This document shows positions 8,924 through 19,402 of a stretch of DNA of 64,000 nucleotides, in pieces; position 1 is the stretch's first letter; every line of letters starts with the position of its first letter. Both the position numbers and the translations under genes were made by a program. Under the pieces are notes generated by a model. The model was given only the letters and a program-made list of their open reading frames with translations, made no database searches and had not been told where the DNA came from. Origin of the DNA: Planctomycetota bacterium. GTDB taxonomy: Bacteria; Planctomycetota; Phycisphaerae; WQYP01. The stretch is taken from assembly GCA_021805985.1 (NCBI GenBank), contig JAJZDN010000002.1, positions 80,885 through 144,884 of the forward strand, read 5' to 3'.

Positions 8924-10315
8924 CTAGTATGGTTTAACCTTTCCTGCGATATCCACGACCACCACGCTGGCCACCGGGTCCGGTGCAGCAGCCGGTAGAT
9001 ACACCAGTTGACCGCCAAGCCCGGTCGCCGTTTGTAATTTCAGGTGATCAGCCAGTAGGTAGGCCTTCGTAATCACATTGCGCATAGGCACCACCAACGT
9101 GCGGTTTTTGGGCCACTTGGTGACCTCCAGAAATAGCTTACCGGGCTTTTGTGTGGCGTAGCCAAACGTCAACGCCTTGGCAAACGGCGTGCGATGTGAG
9201 CCATAGATGGCCTCGCCATTGATCTGCAGCCATTTTCCCATGGCCAGCAGACGATCTACTTCAGGCTTGGGAATCACACCCTTGGCGGTGGGGCCGACAT
9301 TGAGCAAAAAGTTGCCTCCCCCGCTGGCACAATGAATAAGATGATGAATCAGCATGGTGGAAGATTTCCAATCGTGATCCCATGAAACATATCCCCATGT
9401 ATTGTTGATCGTCATGCATGTTTCCCATGGTCCCGGCAGACCGCGCGGCGGAATTTTCTCCTCCGGCGTGCTGTAGTCGCCAAGTCCCTTGAACTTCGAC
9501 CAGGCATCCAGGCGGTTGTTTATGATGACGGTGGGGTCAATCTTCCGGACATAATCCCAGATCGTACGGGCGTCGGTTTCGGTCCAGCCTGCGACGTGTT
9601 GCCCGGATGGAGTAGTCCAGGGGGTTATAACGGAATTATCAAACCACATGAGTGCAGGGTGATATTGGCGGATCAGTTCACCGAGTTGCCTGGTCATGTA
9701 TTTTAAATAGGGCTTGGCACCGCCCACAGCAAAACGTGTTGGAAAATAAATCGGATGGCCATGGTTCCAACTGTGCGGCAGTTGATACTTGCTGTGCCAA
9801 TTTTCCACTGAGTAATACGTGCAGAATTTAATTCCCTGTTGCTGGCAGGCTTTATCCAATGCCGCCACAGGATCTTTGTGCCACGGCGTGTCATCGACAA
9901 CATTGTAATGTGTGGCATTCGTCTTAAACATGCAAAACCCGTCGTGGTGCATGGTGGTAATAACGATGTATTTCATTCCTGCAGCCTTGGCAATCTGTAC
10001 CCATCGGGCCGCGTCAAATTCCGTAGGGTCAAAGCGCTTGGCCAATTGAGCATATTGTTTTCGAGGGATATGCGCATTGTTCATAATCCATTCGCCCGAT
10101 TCTGGAGCGTGCTTGCCATGCCACACACCCGCCGGTACCGCATACAACCCCCAGTGGATGAACATGCCGAAACGGTCTTTCTTCCACCATCCCATATCCG
10201 CAGTATGCGTTTTTCCAACCGGCGCGGCTACGGCTCGCTGGGGCGGCCTGCCGCAGAGGCAGCCAGAAATGATGCCGGTGATTACAAGCATTTTTAGAGC
10301 GCTTTTTATTTTCAC
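8924..10315 (-). CDS. Alpha-L-fucosidase, GH29
   Basis: WWKKDRFGMFIHWGLYAVPAGVWHG...EWIMNNAHIPRKQYAQLAKRFDPTEFDAARWVQIAKAAGMKYIVITTMHHDGFCMFKT...PALMWFDNS...; signal peptide/lipobox-like N-terminus (ITGIISGCLCG). Confidence 0.93.
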   Translation of the reverse strand: MKIKSALKMLVITGIISGCLCGRPPQRAVAAPVGKTHTADMGWWKKDRFGMFIHWGLYAVPAGVWHGKHAPESGEWIMNNAHIPRKQYAQLAKRFDPTEFDAARWVQIAKAAGMKYIVITTMHHDGFCMFKTNATHYNVVDDTPWHKDPVAALDKACQQQGIKFCTYYSVENWHSKYQLPHSWNHGHPIYFPTRFAVGGAKPYLKYMTRQLGELIRQYHPALMWFDNSVITPWTTPSGQHVAGWTETDARTIWDYVRKIDPTVIINNRLDAWSKFKGLGDYSTPEEKIPPRGLPGPWETCMTINNTWGYVSWDHDWKSSTMLIHHLIHCASGGGNFLLNVGPTAKGVIPKPEVDRLLAMGKWLQINGEAIYGSHRTPFAKALTFGYATQKPGKLFLEVTKWPKNRTLVVPMRNVITKAYLLADHLKLQTATGLGGQLVYLPAAAPDPVASVVVVDIAGKVKPY

Positions 10316-10464
10316 GGTAAATCCTTTTCAAGATAACGAAACAAAACACTCACAATTTATATCTAACGGCCCGACCTGGCGGGAACAAGCATCGGTGTGC
10401 CGCGTGTGATGAACTGGCAGCGCAGCCATGGGGCTGGCGCGCCAGCGGCGGACGTTATCACGAA

Positions 10465-11655
10465 TCACTTCCACTGAATTCTGGCTTGATGTGTGCTTAG
10501 ATCCACCCAAACCGAGGCGTGCTCAAACTTTCGAGTAAAGATGTACCCATGAATGTCCGGCTCCCCAAGGGGGCGACCCAGGGGTTTTTCCAATTGGGGG
10601 TACCACCTCTGATCGACCTTCTTCTTATCTGCTGTAAGCAGGATCGACCCCTGACCCACGCTATATCCCCAAGAATATTGAAAATACGTGTACCGCTGAG
10701 CGCAGATCAGAAAACAGGCCAGTGGAAACGTAATATCTTTTCTGGCTCGCTTCACCAACGTGGAATACGGTATTGTGTCAATCCCCGGGGTGATCCAATT
10801 GAAATTTGGCCAACCCTTCACAACCACAATTTTTCCAGTCTTCGCCTCCGCCATGATGGCCATCATCTCGGCCTTTACCCGTTTCGGCGAACCGCCAGTG
10901 GGATCGCCACTGTAAACGAAATCGAAATGCTCGAACATGGCACCATCAGAATACTGAAGATGAGTATTGGCGTAAGCTGCATTCAAGCCGGTGCTGTTCA
11001 TGCAATCCTCCAAGCCGTTAAGTAGAATCAAGCTCGGTTTGTTCAGCCTTGCGAGTTTGTCGTGGAGACGTTTTTCAAGCGGCAGGAGGGCCGCCGCCCT
11101 TTTTTTCCACGCCATCGGGGGAAGGCCCCCGTCAATGAATACTCCGTCCACATTTTTGTGGGCCACCATATTGGCAGCAACGTTTACCCACCATCTCTGG
11201 AAACCCAGATTGTTTATTTTGTAAAGTCCCCCTTGTTTTTTTGTGGTGACCCAAGTGGACCGAAGAGCCTCATCGGCTTGGTAAAAAGGAAAAACCTGGT
11301 CTGCGGCCCAGTAGAATAGGACGCACACGCGAGGATTGAATTTTTTAAGTTGTCGCGCAGTTCGCAAGAATTCAGATTCGCCATTTCTTGGCTCCCCCGG
11401 TTTCCGCAGCGCCAATCCCTGCGCTTTTTCAATCGACAGCGCGGAAAAATGGGTGGCAAGGAACTTCGCCTCCGCCGATGTAAAACCAGTGTAGCTTCCG
11501 AGATCTGCGTAAGTAGGCACATGCCGCCAACTAAATGGCGGGTACGACGCCGGTGCTCCAGCGGCAGCGTGGCAGCACGTCGCTGCCGAAACTGCAACCA
11601 CCACGGTAGTTATGAAAGCCGATAGCCTATCAAGTATACGGGGATATCCCATCAT
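10465..11655 (-). CDS. Exported uncharacterised glycosidase-like protein (GHL15-like, TIM barrel suspected), paralogue A
   Basis: ORF 10465..11754; likely start MMGYPRILDRLSAFITTVVV at 11655. FSWRHVPTYADLGSYTGFTSAEAKFLATHFSALSIEKAQG...VDGVFIDGG...GKIVVVKGWPNFNW; clear paralogue of 17655..18824. Confidence 0.7.
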   Translation of the reverse strand: MMGYPRILDRLSAFITTVVVAVSAATCCHAAAGAPASYPPFSWRHVPTYADLGSYTGFTSAEAKFLATHFSALSIEKAQGLALRKPGEPRNGESEFLRTARQLKKFNPRVCVLFYWAADQVFPFYQADEALRSTWVTTKKQGGLYKINNLGFQRWWVNVAANMVAHKNVDGVFIDGGLPPMAWKKRAAALLPLEKRLHDKLARLNKPSLILLNGLEDCMNSTGLNAAYANTHLQYSDGAMFEHFDFVYSGDPTGGSPKRVKAEMMAIMAEAKTGKIVVVKGWPNFNWITPGIDTIPYSTLVKRARKDITFPLACFLICAQRYTYFQYSWGYSVGQGSILLTADKKKVDQRWYPQLEKPLGRPLGEPDIHGYIFTRKFEHASVWVDLSTHQARIQWK

Positions 11656-11909
11656 TATTATTTTCCTAAAAAACGTCCAATGTCCTGTCTGCATGAATCG
11701 GTTCAGGGCCTCGATCACGCCCAATGCATCAGCGTATGAGGCGGTGCCCCCCATCCCGGTTACTGTTTACCGATAATCAGTGAAAAAAGTGCAGGTTTCC
11801 TGGCAATTCGGCTCGCTTGCCGCGTCCAAGGCAACTGTGCCCCGCCATTTGTCGCAGTATTTCCGCCCAATGTCCACATGGTAAACAGTAACCCATCCCG
11901 TAGCCTGCC

Positions 11910-12836
11910 TCATTGCTGCCCAGCCGGCCACGCACCAGGATTCACCATCCAGATACCTTTAGGCTGAACTATAGTGCCATTGCCATAGACAGCGGTGCTA
12001 TCATAATGCAGCGTCTCTACATGGCCGTCCGCAAAAAGATAGTTCAGCACATGATCGGGATGTAAATAAGCCCCCCGATTAACAAACGGGTTGTCCCAGC
12101 TTCCACCAGTGATCTGACCATAATTGGGATAATCGATACCGCAGACCCAATTACCATTTCCCTGACTGGTATAAGCACCTCGCTCTCCGAGGGCCATCGT
12201 GCCAGCGGGGTTGACGACCGAGGATGCTCGACGGTATTGCAGCCACGAAGTGGGGGCACCGGTATAATTGCCATTCCAAGCGGTTCCCATGTACAAGCTG
12301 GAGGATGTCAACCAGACTCCACCATACCAGGCGGAAATCGGCATTGCGTAGCTTTGTATGCCGTATTTCGTGCCCCCAACTGCCGGGTCGGTGTAGGTGG
12401 CAGGAATTCCCACAGATGGGTCAGCGGGGCACTCGTAGACCGCCAGAGATAAATTCGGCGGCAGATACCAAGATTGCAACCAACCGTTTGGTCCCGGTGT
12501 CAGGTGCCCGGTGCTTAGGAACGGGTATAGCAGGTCATCCCATCCGACAAAGTCGCCGCCGTCCCATGACCACGGGAGCATACCCCTATAGGTGTCTGTA
12601 TATTCAGCAGCAGCTAATCCAATCTGCCTTTCGTTAGAGGAACAGACAACGACCAACGCTTGAGCTCGAGCCTGAGCCAATGCCGGCAGCAACAGCGCAA
12701 TGAGCAGGGCGATGATTGAGATAACCACCAGCAATTCGATGAGAGTAAAGCCGCGGTTGGCGGTTCGACGAACCAATTGAACAAAACGAGTGCTATACAT
12801 GACGGTTCTCCAAAAAAGTCCATTTGCATCGCACAT
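11910..12836 (-). CDS. Pseudopilin with H-X-DG C-terminal motif
   Basis: [33 protein letters not shown] ... [14 protein letters not shown]. Confidence 0.92.
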   Translation of the reverse strand: MCDANGLFWRTVMYSTRFVQLVRRTANRGFTLIELLVVISIIALLIALLLPALAQARAQALVVVCSSNERQIGLAAAEYTDTYRGMLPWSWDGGDFVGWDDLLYPFLSTGHLTPGPNGWLQSWYLPPNLSLAVYECPADPSVGIPATYTDPAVGGTKYGIQSYAMPISAWYGGVWLTSSSLYMGTAWNGNYTGAPTSWLQYRRASSVVNPAGTMALGERGAYTSQGNGNWVCGIDYPNYGQITGGSWDNPFVNRGAYLHPDHVLNYLFADGHVETLHYDSTAVYGNGTIVQPKGIWMVNPGAWPAGQQ

Positions 12837-12902
12837 TTATGCGATATCGAAACAGGCGGAAGCATTGCGGACACCCGCAATGCTCCCACCATGAACGTCA
12901 TA

Positions 12903-13757
12903 TTAAGCTGATCGTTGCATCCTACGTTTGCGACCAATCAGCAGCAGGCCCACGCCACCGACGGCGAATACTGCCAGTGAAGCAGGCTCCGGAACGACCG
13001 TGCTATAAGCGAAATTGGTGAGGTTCTGCGTTTCTGACGCTCCGCCGGTCCCACCAGTAAAGCCGATGTAGCCCGTGGTGCCTCCAACGATGGTACCGAT
13101 ATTGACGGCATACTTCGTTTGGGTGAACGTGTCCGCAGAAATCAAGGGATCCGTCCCCGTTATAGAAAGTGTCTGTGCGGAACTATTGTAAGCGACCGTA
13201 AAATTGATGGGATTGGTATCAGATGACAGGAAGGTGCTTCCACCCGTACCACCACCGCCAACTGAAATGTACGAAAGAGTTCCGTCGTTGCCAAACTGGA
13301 CCCCATAGGCTCCGGGATAATTTTCGATCCCGATGGCTGCGCTGGGCGTAATACCTGGATTTGTGTTATATGCCGCATACCCTTTAAATCCTCCGCTGCC
13401 GCTAACGGCATTGGTTCCTTCGGACTGTACGACGAATAGAAAACCGTCGCCTGGGCCAAAGTTGGGACTACTTTGCCCGGACAATTGCCATGTAAAGCTC
13501 GCCGTCCAGGACTTCGCCACGTTCTGCTGTGTATTATACCAAGCAGCGTTTGCGTCTCCCTGAATAGCCACCGTCGTAAGAGTCAGGTCATTATTGGTGA
13601 CGGTCGGAGGTGGGCTCCCGTTTCCGACAAATGTCCAACCCGTTCCCGATCCACCGAAGCCTGTAACGTCAGCGGATGCCGGACGAACGCCGATAAGGCT
13701 CGCCCCCAAGAGTGCCGCCCCCGTGAGGAGTACCGACTTGTAAAACCTACCGGACAT
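12903..13757 (-). CDS. PEP-CTERM protein with L-type (legume-like) lectin domain
   Basis: ORF 12903..13868; start MSGRFYKSVLLTGAALLGASL at 13757 is preceded by AAGGAG. DGFLFVVQSEG...AAIGIENYPGAYGVQFGNDG lectin-like; C-terminus VPEPASLAVFAVGGVGLLLIGRKRR. Confidence 0.85.
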   Translation of the reverse strand: MSGRFYKSVLLTGAALLGASLIGVRPASADVTGFGGSGTGWTFVGNGSPPPTVTNNDLTLTTVAIQGDANAAWYNTQQNVAKSWTASFTWQLSGQSSPNFGPGDGFLFVVQSEGTNAVSGSGGFKGYAAYNTNPGITPSAAIGIENYPGAYGVQFGNDGTLSYISVGGGGTGGSTFLSSDTNPINFTVAYNSSAQTLSITGTDPLISADTFTQTKYAVNIGTIVGGTTGYIGFTGGTGGASETQNLTNFAYSTVVPEPASLAVFAVGGVGLLLIGRKRRMQRSA

Positions 13758-14252
13758 AAAAACTCCTTTTGCTCCCTGTGGGAGCCTCTCTGAATCGCCC
13801 ACCGACCGGATGGGCTGCGGTTTGCCGCGATACGCGGCAGATTGGATACGACTGGAAATGCTATTCATAGCACCCTCCTAAACAGGAGATCATCGCGCTG
13901 CTCCTGCCAACCACACGGTTGACAATAATTGAGACGAGCGCACTGCAAGACAAACTTGAGTTGGCCCATTGTTGCCAACCCGCCAGACAAATTCTGACAA
14001 ACTCCCGCCTCCTTACCAAGAATAGACGTTCTCTTCTCCATGCCACCTCAACGCGCTGAGCTAATCCCGGGGCCGAGAAACCAGAATGACCCGGCTGGCA
14101 CCATCGCCTCATGTCCTCTGCGTTTCAGCCTTTTCAACGGCCGTACCTGTCTACCGACAAAGCGGGACCGCTAAATATAGAATCTGGCACAACACGGTTC
14201 CGATGACACGACTGAAATACTGTCGCGACTCATGTCAAATAGTATATGGCGG

Positions 14253-14287
14253 TGTAACACAATTACAAGCGCTAATTTGTAACACAA
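14253..14287. promoter_or_regulatory. Candidate operator: direct repeat TGTAACACAA x2 overlapping inverted repeat TTACAA-N8-TTGTAA
   Basis: TGTAACACAA at 14253-14262 and 14278-14287; TTACAA 14263-14268 / TTGTAA 14277-14282; lies between the divergent lectin gene and the XylR-type regulator. Confidence 0.4.
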
Positions 14288-14525
14288 ATAGTACAATTAT
14301 TTATCATGTACCCACGCCATAAGCTTGGAATTTTAGCCTTTTATGATCGACTCTCATTCGCCTGTAAAATCAGTGACAAACCAGACCGGGACCGCAAGGG
14401 CCACCATCAATATCAGCGAATATGAGATATGACTGTGGCAAAATTGCCATATCCAATCCAGGCGATTTCGGATAGTATTGCCCGTAATTGGTCACGCACT
14501 AGTTCGTTTTCCGGAGGTGCTGCAT

Positions 14526-15692
14526 ATGGCATCCATGCGACAGGTTCTCTTCCTTGGCAATTTATCCATTGGATATAATCGCAATATTTTGCGCGCCATC
14601 GGCGATTACGCAGCGCAAGGCAATCGGCACCACATCCTGTTCCCGACTGATTACGAACCAGCCAACGCCAATTGGCTGCATCAAATCGACATCAGCGGCG
14701 TGATCGTTGGCGCATGCCCGCAGTTTGGCACGCTGCTGTCACAGATTGTGCGAGCTAAGAAGCCCGTGGTGGATGTATCCGCAGAGGGCGAAGCCATGGG
14801 CCACACACGCATCGCCACGGATGATCAGGTCGTGGGAGCAATGGCCGCTGATTATTTTGCCGATCGAGGATTCAAGCGTCTGGTCTATTACGGAGTGGCG
14901 GCCCGCCACTGGTCCGCAATGCGATGGCGGGGCTTTCAAAAGCGTGCGCAAGATCGTGGTGCCGCAGTACAGCATTTTGACCGCCCCTCCGGTTCGACCG
15001 ACCAGGAGGCCGGCTTTTTTCCCTGTCCCGTTGCCCAGTGGATACATTCGCTAAATCACCCGACCGCAGTTTTTGCCGGCGATGATCTGCTTGGGGCCGA
15101 ACTCCTGGAAGCCTGTCAACACCTTAACATTTCAGTACCGGACGAAATGGCCATTCTCAGTGTTGATAACGATGATATTTACGGTTCCTGGGGGAACCAT
15201 CGGCTCTCCAGCGTCATGCTGAATACGGGGGAGATAGGCCGACGCGCCCTTGATACGCTGTTGCGTTTGATTCAACGAAGATCAGTTGCTTCCACGACTA
15301 TTCTTATTCAACCAATCCATATTGTTACGCGATTTTCAACAAACATATTTGGCGTGTCGGACCCGCTGGTGCGCGAGGCTTTGCAATTGATTCACCAAGG
15401 ATTCGGCGGCGGCATATCAGTAAAGAGCGTCGCATCGAAATTAGCGGTTTCTCGGCCAACGCTGGAGCGCCGGTTCGCTTTGGAATTGAACCGCACCCCC
15501 GCTGCGGAAATTTCCCGGGTGCAGGCGGAGTTTGCCCGCCGTCGTCTTCTGGATACAGATAAGACGGTAACCGAAATAGCCGCGGAAGCCGGTTACTCCT
15601 CGGCCCGGCAATTGCGTGCGGCCATGGATCAGCACTTTGCGGTAACACCGCGGGACATGCGAACACTTATCCCCCATCAGCCACCCTTATAA
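14526..15692 (+). CDS. XylR-type transcriptional regulator (periplasmic-binding-like sensor + AraC HTH)
   Basis: ORF 14478..15692; ATG at 14526 preceded by CCGGAGG. Sensor domain (VVGAMAADYFADRGFKRLVYYG...TAVFAGDDLLGAELLEAC...LAILSVDNDDIYGSWGNHRLSSV-like) plus AraC HTH (SVKSVASKLAVSRPTLERRFALELNRTPAAEISRVQAEFARRRLLDTDKTVTEIAAEAGYSSARQLRAAM). Confidence 0.88.
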   Translation: MASMRQVLFLGNLSIGYNRNILRAIGDYAAQGNRHHILFPTDYEPANANWLHQIDISGVIVGACPQFGTLLSQIVRAKKPVVDVSAEGEAMGHTRIATDDQVVGAMAADYFADRGFKRLVYYGVAARHWSAMRWRGFQKRAQDRGAAVQHFDRPSGSTDQEAGFFPCPVAQWIHSLNHPTAVFAGDDLLGAELLEACQHLNISVPDEMAILSVDNDDIYGSWGNHRLSSVMLNTGEIGRRALDTLLRLIQRRSVASTTILIQPIHIVTRFSTNIFGVSDPLVREALQLIHQGFGGGISVKSVASKLAVSRPTLERRFALELNRTPAAEISRVQAEFARRRLLDTDKTVTEIAAEAGYSSARQLRAAMDQHFAVTPRDMRTLIPHQPPL

Positions 15693-16060
15693 AAAAACGC
15701 CGCAACGCCCCGCAACTTTTAAGCAGTGTCCATCACCGCGTCTCATTAAGGCCACCGCAGGTGCCGAACGCTTCCGGTCGTTTCCGCGTGTCGCCTGTCC
15801 CTATATCCAGAGTATGTGACTTGCTGTCGGGACGTCGTCGTGGTGAAAAACGCTAACTGCAAAACACCATATAATGAATACTTCCCATCGTTGAAGTAAT
15901 TCTGCCAATACTGAGATCGCTTCCTCCGTCTGCTGACTCATCGGTGCCCGTTTCTTTCGTTAGGTCACCAAGTCAACCGCATCAATTGCCAACTGCCAAC
16001 GATCACAAATACGCGGGAGAACTGTCATTTTGTCATTTCTTTCTCCAAAGATATCAAGGA

Positions 16061-17470
16061 TTACTTCACGGTCAACGCAATGACCGTATCGACAGGATTC
16101 CATTTCGTCTCTGGGGGTAGGATTAGCGTGTAACCGCGCCGATTGTTGTCAATTCTCAGCGACCTGCCGTTGAGCAGGTGTGCACCGCTGAATGTTACAT
16201 GATCGGCTGGCTTTCCAATTTGAAGACTTCGCCCTTTTGGTGGTATAAGTATATGCAGATAAACGGTTTTTCCATCCATGCTGTCAACCGCGACACCCCA
16301 TTTCGGCTTTTGTGCAGCGGCGTCTCCAGAGACGTATGCCCTGCTGGGCACAGTGTTGTATATGGACTGCGCACGCGCTTTGATCAGTTTGCCGAGAGCC
16401 GCAAGGCCCGCGGGGACTCCGGCCTCCCAATGGTTATCAGAGAAAGGGCTGGTCGCATAAACCACGCCGCCATTATGCTGCCCCTTCGTGCCGATCGTGC
16501 AAACCAGATACCGGTACATTTCCGCAGGCGTAAACTGCAATCGGCCGCTGTGGCGTAAGGCGACAGCGCCGGCGCCGCTTCCCTGGGCCATGCTCCCGGG
16601 AGCGTACTTAGCTCCTCCTGAGGCCCACCAGCTTCCCGCGATGACAACAGCGGTTTGCGCTGCTGTGGTATTGTATAAATGCGGTTTTGGATTATGGTCG
16701 AAAAGAGACCAGTTCTCCCCGCCGATCAAAGTAGCGGGTGCGGACTTCTTAAAGCCGTTAGCCCAAATGGCGGCATGCGGCGTGTAATGACAGATAATAT
16801 TGCGAACCTTCACGCCGTTGGCCGCCGCGTCTCCATCGTCAATCCAATAACCCGCTATCTGATTGCCAAATAGACGGCCCATATACCCCAGGAGCCGATA
16901 GAAAAATCGATTCCATTTGCGATCATAAGGCTCGAATTGGGGATAACTGTGTAAAAGGCATTTTTTCAGCGTGCGGCGCGATGACCAGCCGAGTTTAATC
17001 AATTTGTCCAGCCTTGCCCTCGAAAAGTCGTGCCGATCGTCGGGATGTATGTACAGTACCAGCTTGATGCCTCGAAGCGTAAGTGCCTTTGCAAGCGCCT
17101 TGATCACATCCCGGCTTGAGTCGTGGTTTGGAAAGGCACTCCTCCAGAATGGACACGGAAAGAGCATCGTCATACGCCAATGGTACGCCGTAAAAATGAC
17201 GTACTGTGCGCCCATCGCCGAGGCCATATCGGCTATGCCTTTGACGTTCAGATCATTGGCAAACTCATTTACGTTCTTTAAGGGTGGTCTACCCGGTGCG
17301 GCTTGGGTCAGGCCAAATACGTAGTGGACAAATAAGCCAAGCTTGGCGTTGGCCAGGTTCGTATGGCGTGGCGCTTTAGCAGCAATAGCTTGGCCCACGG
17401 GGGATAGAAGCGCTAAGGCCAAAAAGAGGCCCATCGACGTAGCTGAAATACGGAACAGCCGTGGGTTCAT
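16061..17470 (-). CDS. GH29-like (alpha-L-fucosidase-related) exported protein
   Basis: ORF 16061..17560; likely start MNPRLFRISATSMGLFLALALL at 17470. LANAKLGLFVHYVFGLTQAAPGRPPLKNVNEFANDLNVKGIADMASAMGAQYVIFTAYHW resembles the GH29 N-terminal barrel. Confidence 0.7.
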   Translation of the reverse strand: MNPRLFRISATSMGLFLALALLSPVGQAIAAKAPRHTNLANAKLGLFVHYVFGLTQAAPGRPPLKNVNEFANDLNVKGIADMASAMGAQYVIFTAYHWRMTMLFPCPFWRSAFPNHDSSRDVIKALAKALTLRGIKLVLYIHPDDRHDFSRARLDKLIKLGWSSRRTLKKCLLHSYPQFEPYDRKWNRFFYRLLGYMGRLFGNQIAGYWIDDGDAAANGVKVRNIICHYTPHAAIWANGFKKSAPATLIGGENWSLFDHNPKPHLYNTTAAQTAVVIAGSWWASGGAKYAPGSMAQGSGAGAVALRHSGRLQFTPAEMYRYLVCTIGTKGQHNGGVVYATSPFSDNHWEAGVPAGLAALGKLIKARAQSIYNTVPSRAYVSGDAAAQKPKWGVAVDSMDGKTVYLHILIPPKGRSLQIGKPADHVTFSGAHLLNGRSLRIDNNRRGYTLILPPETKWNPVDTVIALTVK

Positions 17471-17654
17471 CTGCTTACTCCTGATAATGTTATATGGGAC
17501 GTTTTGAATCATCTGCAAAAAACCACGTTCTCTGTGTTCGCAGCAGCGTAAAGGGATCAAATTTAATGACCATCACGCCCGCGGCGGCAAATCTTAGCTT
17601 ATCCGGTTGTCGCCGGCAGCAGGCACCGCTCCGGCGCGCAAGATCAAGGATGCC

Positions 17655-18824
17655 TCAGTGCCACACGATTTTCGCACTGTGTTTCCCCAAATTCACCGAT
17701 ACGGTCGCGTGTTCAAATCGCCGCGTCCAATGGTAACCGTGGATGATTGGCTCATCCAAGGGCCGCCCCAGGGGCTTTTCCAAATCCGGATACCAACGCG
17801 GGTCCACCGTTTTCATATCGGATTTGAGCAACATGTCACCCTGTGTATCCGTATAGCCCCAAGAATACGAGAAATACGCGTATTTTTGTGCACAGACCAA
17901 GAAACATGCCAGCGGAAAGGTGATCTGCTGCACAGCGCGTCGCTTCAATGTGCTGTACGGGATAGAATTTATGTCTGCGTCGATCCAATAAAAATCTGGC
18001 CACCCTTTCACGATCACTATCTTCCCCATCCTGCCCAACCGCATAATGAATTTCATCTCGCCCGCAAGCTTTTGCGGTGAAGCGCCATTCGGGTCTATGG
18101 ATGGGTGGAAGTCAAAATGCTCCATCATTCCGCCATCCGCGTATTTCATATATGCCAGAGTAACCGACGGCGAAATGCCACCGATCCGTACACCGTTGTA
18201 TAGAATCAGCGTGGGTTTCTCTAATATATTCAACCGCCGACGCAAGCCCCGCATCATCGCCATGGTCGCTGGATTGACTTTCGGATAGCACGAGGCCCCA
18301 TCCAAAAATAATCCGTCGATCGGACCGCCAGCCACAGCTCCCGCGGCAAATTTGATCCACCAACTCTGAAACTTCTTATTTCCTTGCCTGAACAATACGT
18401 TCCCTTTTCCGTCTGCCGGCTGAATAAGCCACGATTTTTTGACCGTGCGGTCAGCCTTATAAATGTTCGCAAGGTAAACCTGTACGTTTGAATACATCAG
18501 TACTTTGAGACGCGCATTGTATTTTTTTAATTCGCGGGCTGCAGCCTGGTCGTTCACTTCGACGTTAAATCTCGGTGGATTCCCATCAAGCCCCTGCGTC
18601 CCCTCGATGTTAATTCCCGAAAAGTGCGTTGCCAGGAATTTGGTTTCGCTGGGGCTGAAGCCGGTCGGCGCGCACAGATCAGCCCATACCGGGACGTGCT
18701 TCCAGCTAAATGCTGGAAACGAACCGCGAGGGGGTGATTTAACCCCCCTTGCGTCGCAGGTGCCAGCCAAGGGGCACAAGCTGACCACCGTCACTGCGAT
18801 TAGACTTAATTGGCGTAAATGCAT
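17655..18824 (-). CDS. GHL15-like exported protein, paralogue B
   Basis: FPAFSWKHVPVWADLCAPTGFSPSETKFLATHFSGINIEGTQG...GPIDGLFLDGASCYP...GKIVIVKGWPDFYWIDADINSIPYSTLKRRAVQQITFPLACFLVCAQKYAYFSYSWGY; collinear with 10465..11754. Confidence 0.72.
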   Translation of the reverse strand: MHLRQLSLIAVTVVSLCPLAGTCDARGVKSPPRGSFPAFSWKHVPVWADLCAPTGFSPSETKFLATHFSGINIEGTQGLDGNPPRFNVEVNDQAAARELKKYNARLKVLMYSNVQVYLANIYKADRTVKKSWLIQPADGKGNVLFRQGNKKFQSWWIKFAAGAVAGGPIDGLFLDGASCYPKVNPATMAMMRGLRRRLNILEKPTLILYNGVRIGGISPSVTLAYMKYADGGMMEHFDFHPSIDPNGASPQKLAGEMKFIMRLGRMGKIVIVKGWPDFYWIDADINSIPYSTLKRRAVQQITFPLACFLVCAQKYAYFSYSWGYTDTQGDMLLKSDMKTVDPRWYPDLEKPLGRPLDEPIIHGYHWTRRFEHATVSVNLGKHSAKIVWH

Positions 18825-18838
18825 AGGTGTGGGTCCTT

Positions 18839-18859
18839 AATTCACAATTGACAATTTAA
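18839..18859. repeat. Heptamer tandem repeat (AATTCAC AATTGAC AATTTAA)
   Basis: Three 7-bp units read directly. Confidence 0.5.
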
Positions 18860-18972
18860 AAAACAAAATAATCGGCCGGTCCAGCCGGTATCAGAAGAGC
18901 AAAGTTAGGCCGCGCCTACTCCCTTCTTCGCTTTAGTTACCGGTCGCCCAACTCTTCTTCGGGGCCGTATGC

Positions 18973-19278
18973 TCAGCAGCGCCCCACCGGCAAACGTGGC
19001 TCGGCCGCTTCTTCATCAAAATATGGAACCTGCCCGTTGATCCCTTGGCCCCCCTCAAGTTCAACGATGCCGAAATGAGTCGCGAAAAACTGCGCTTCGC
19101 TGGCGCTGAATCCCGTCTGCGAACACACGTCGGCCACCATTGGAACCGTGTTCCAAGTGAATCCCGGAGACGAGGCAGGCGCAATTGGCAGTTCCGTTGC
19201 ACGGGCGGTATCGAATAAGGCCAGGCAGCACACGCCCGCAGCCATAGCCGCAAAAAGCACCAACTGTTTGGTAAACAT
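18973..19278 (-). pseudogene. Truncated N-terminal fragment of a GHL15-like gene, paralogue C
   Basis: MFTKQLVLFAAMAAGVCCLALFDTARA...FTWNTVPMVADVCSQTGFSASEAQFFATHFGIVELEGGQGINGQVPYFDEEAAEP then stop; matches only the first ~80 residues of paralogues A/B. Confidence 0.75.
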
Positions 19279-19402
19279 GCGAGTTGCTCCAAGAAGTCGA
19301 CGTTGCCTTGAACATGTCACACAATCGGGAGAATGCGGGATATGGCCTATATTGCAACTTTGACGGTCTACGTTCCTTGATGCAATAGCAATTGCGATGA
19401 AG

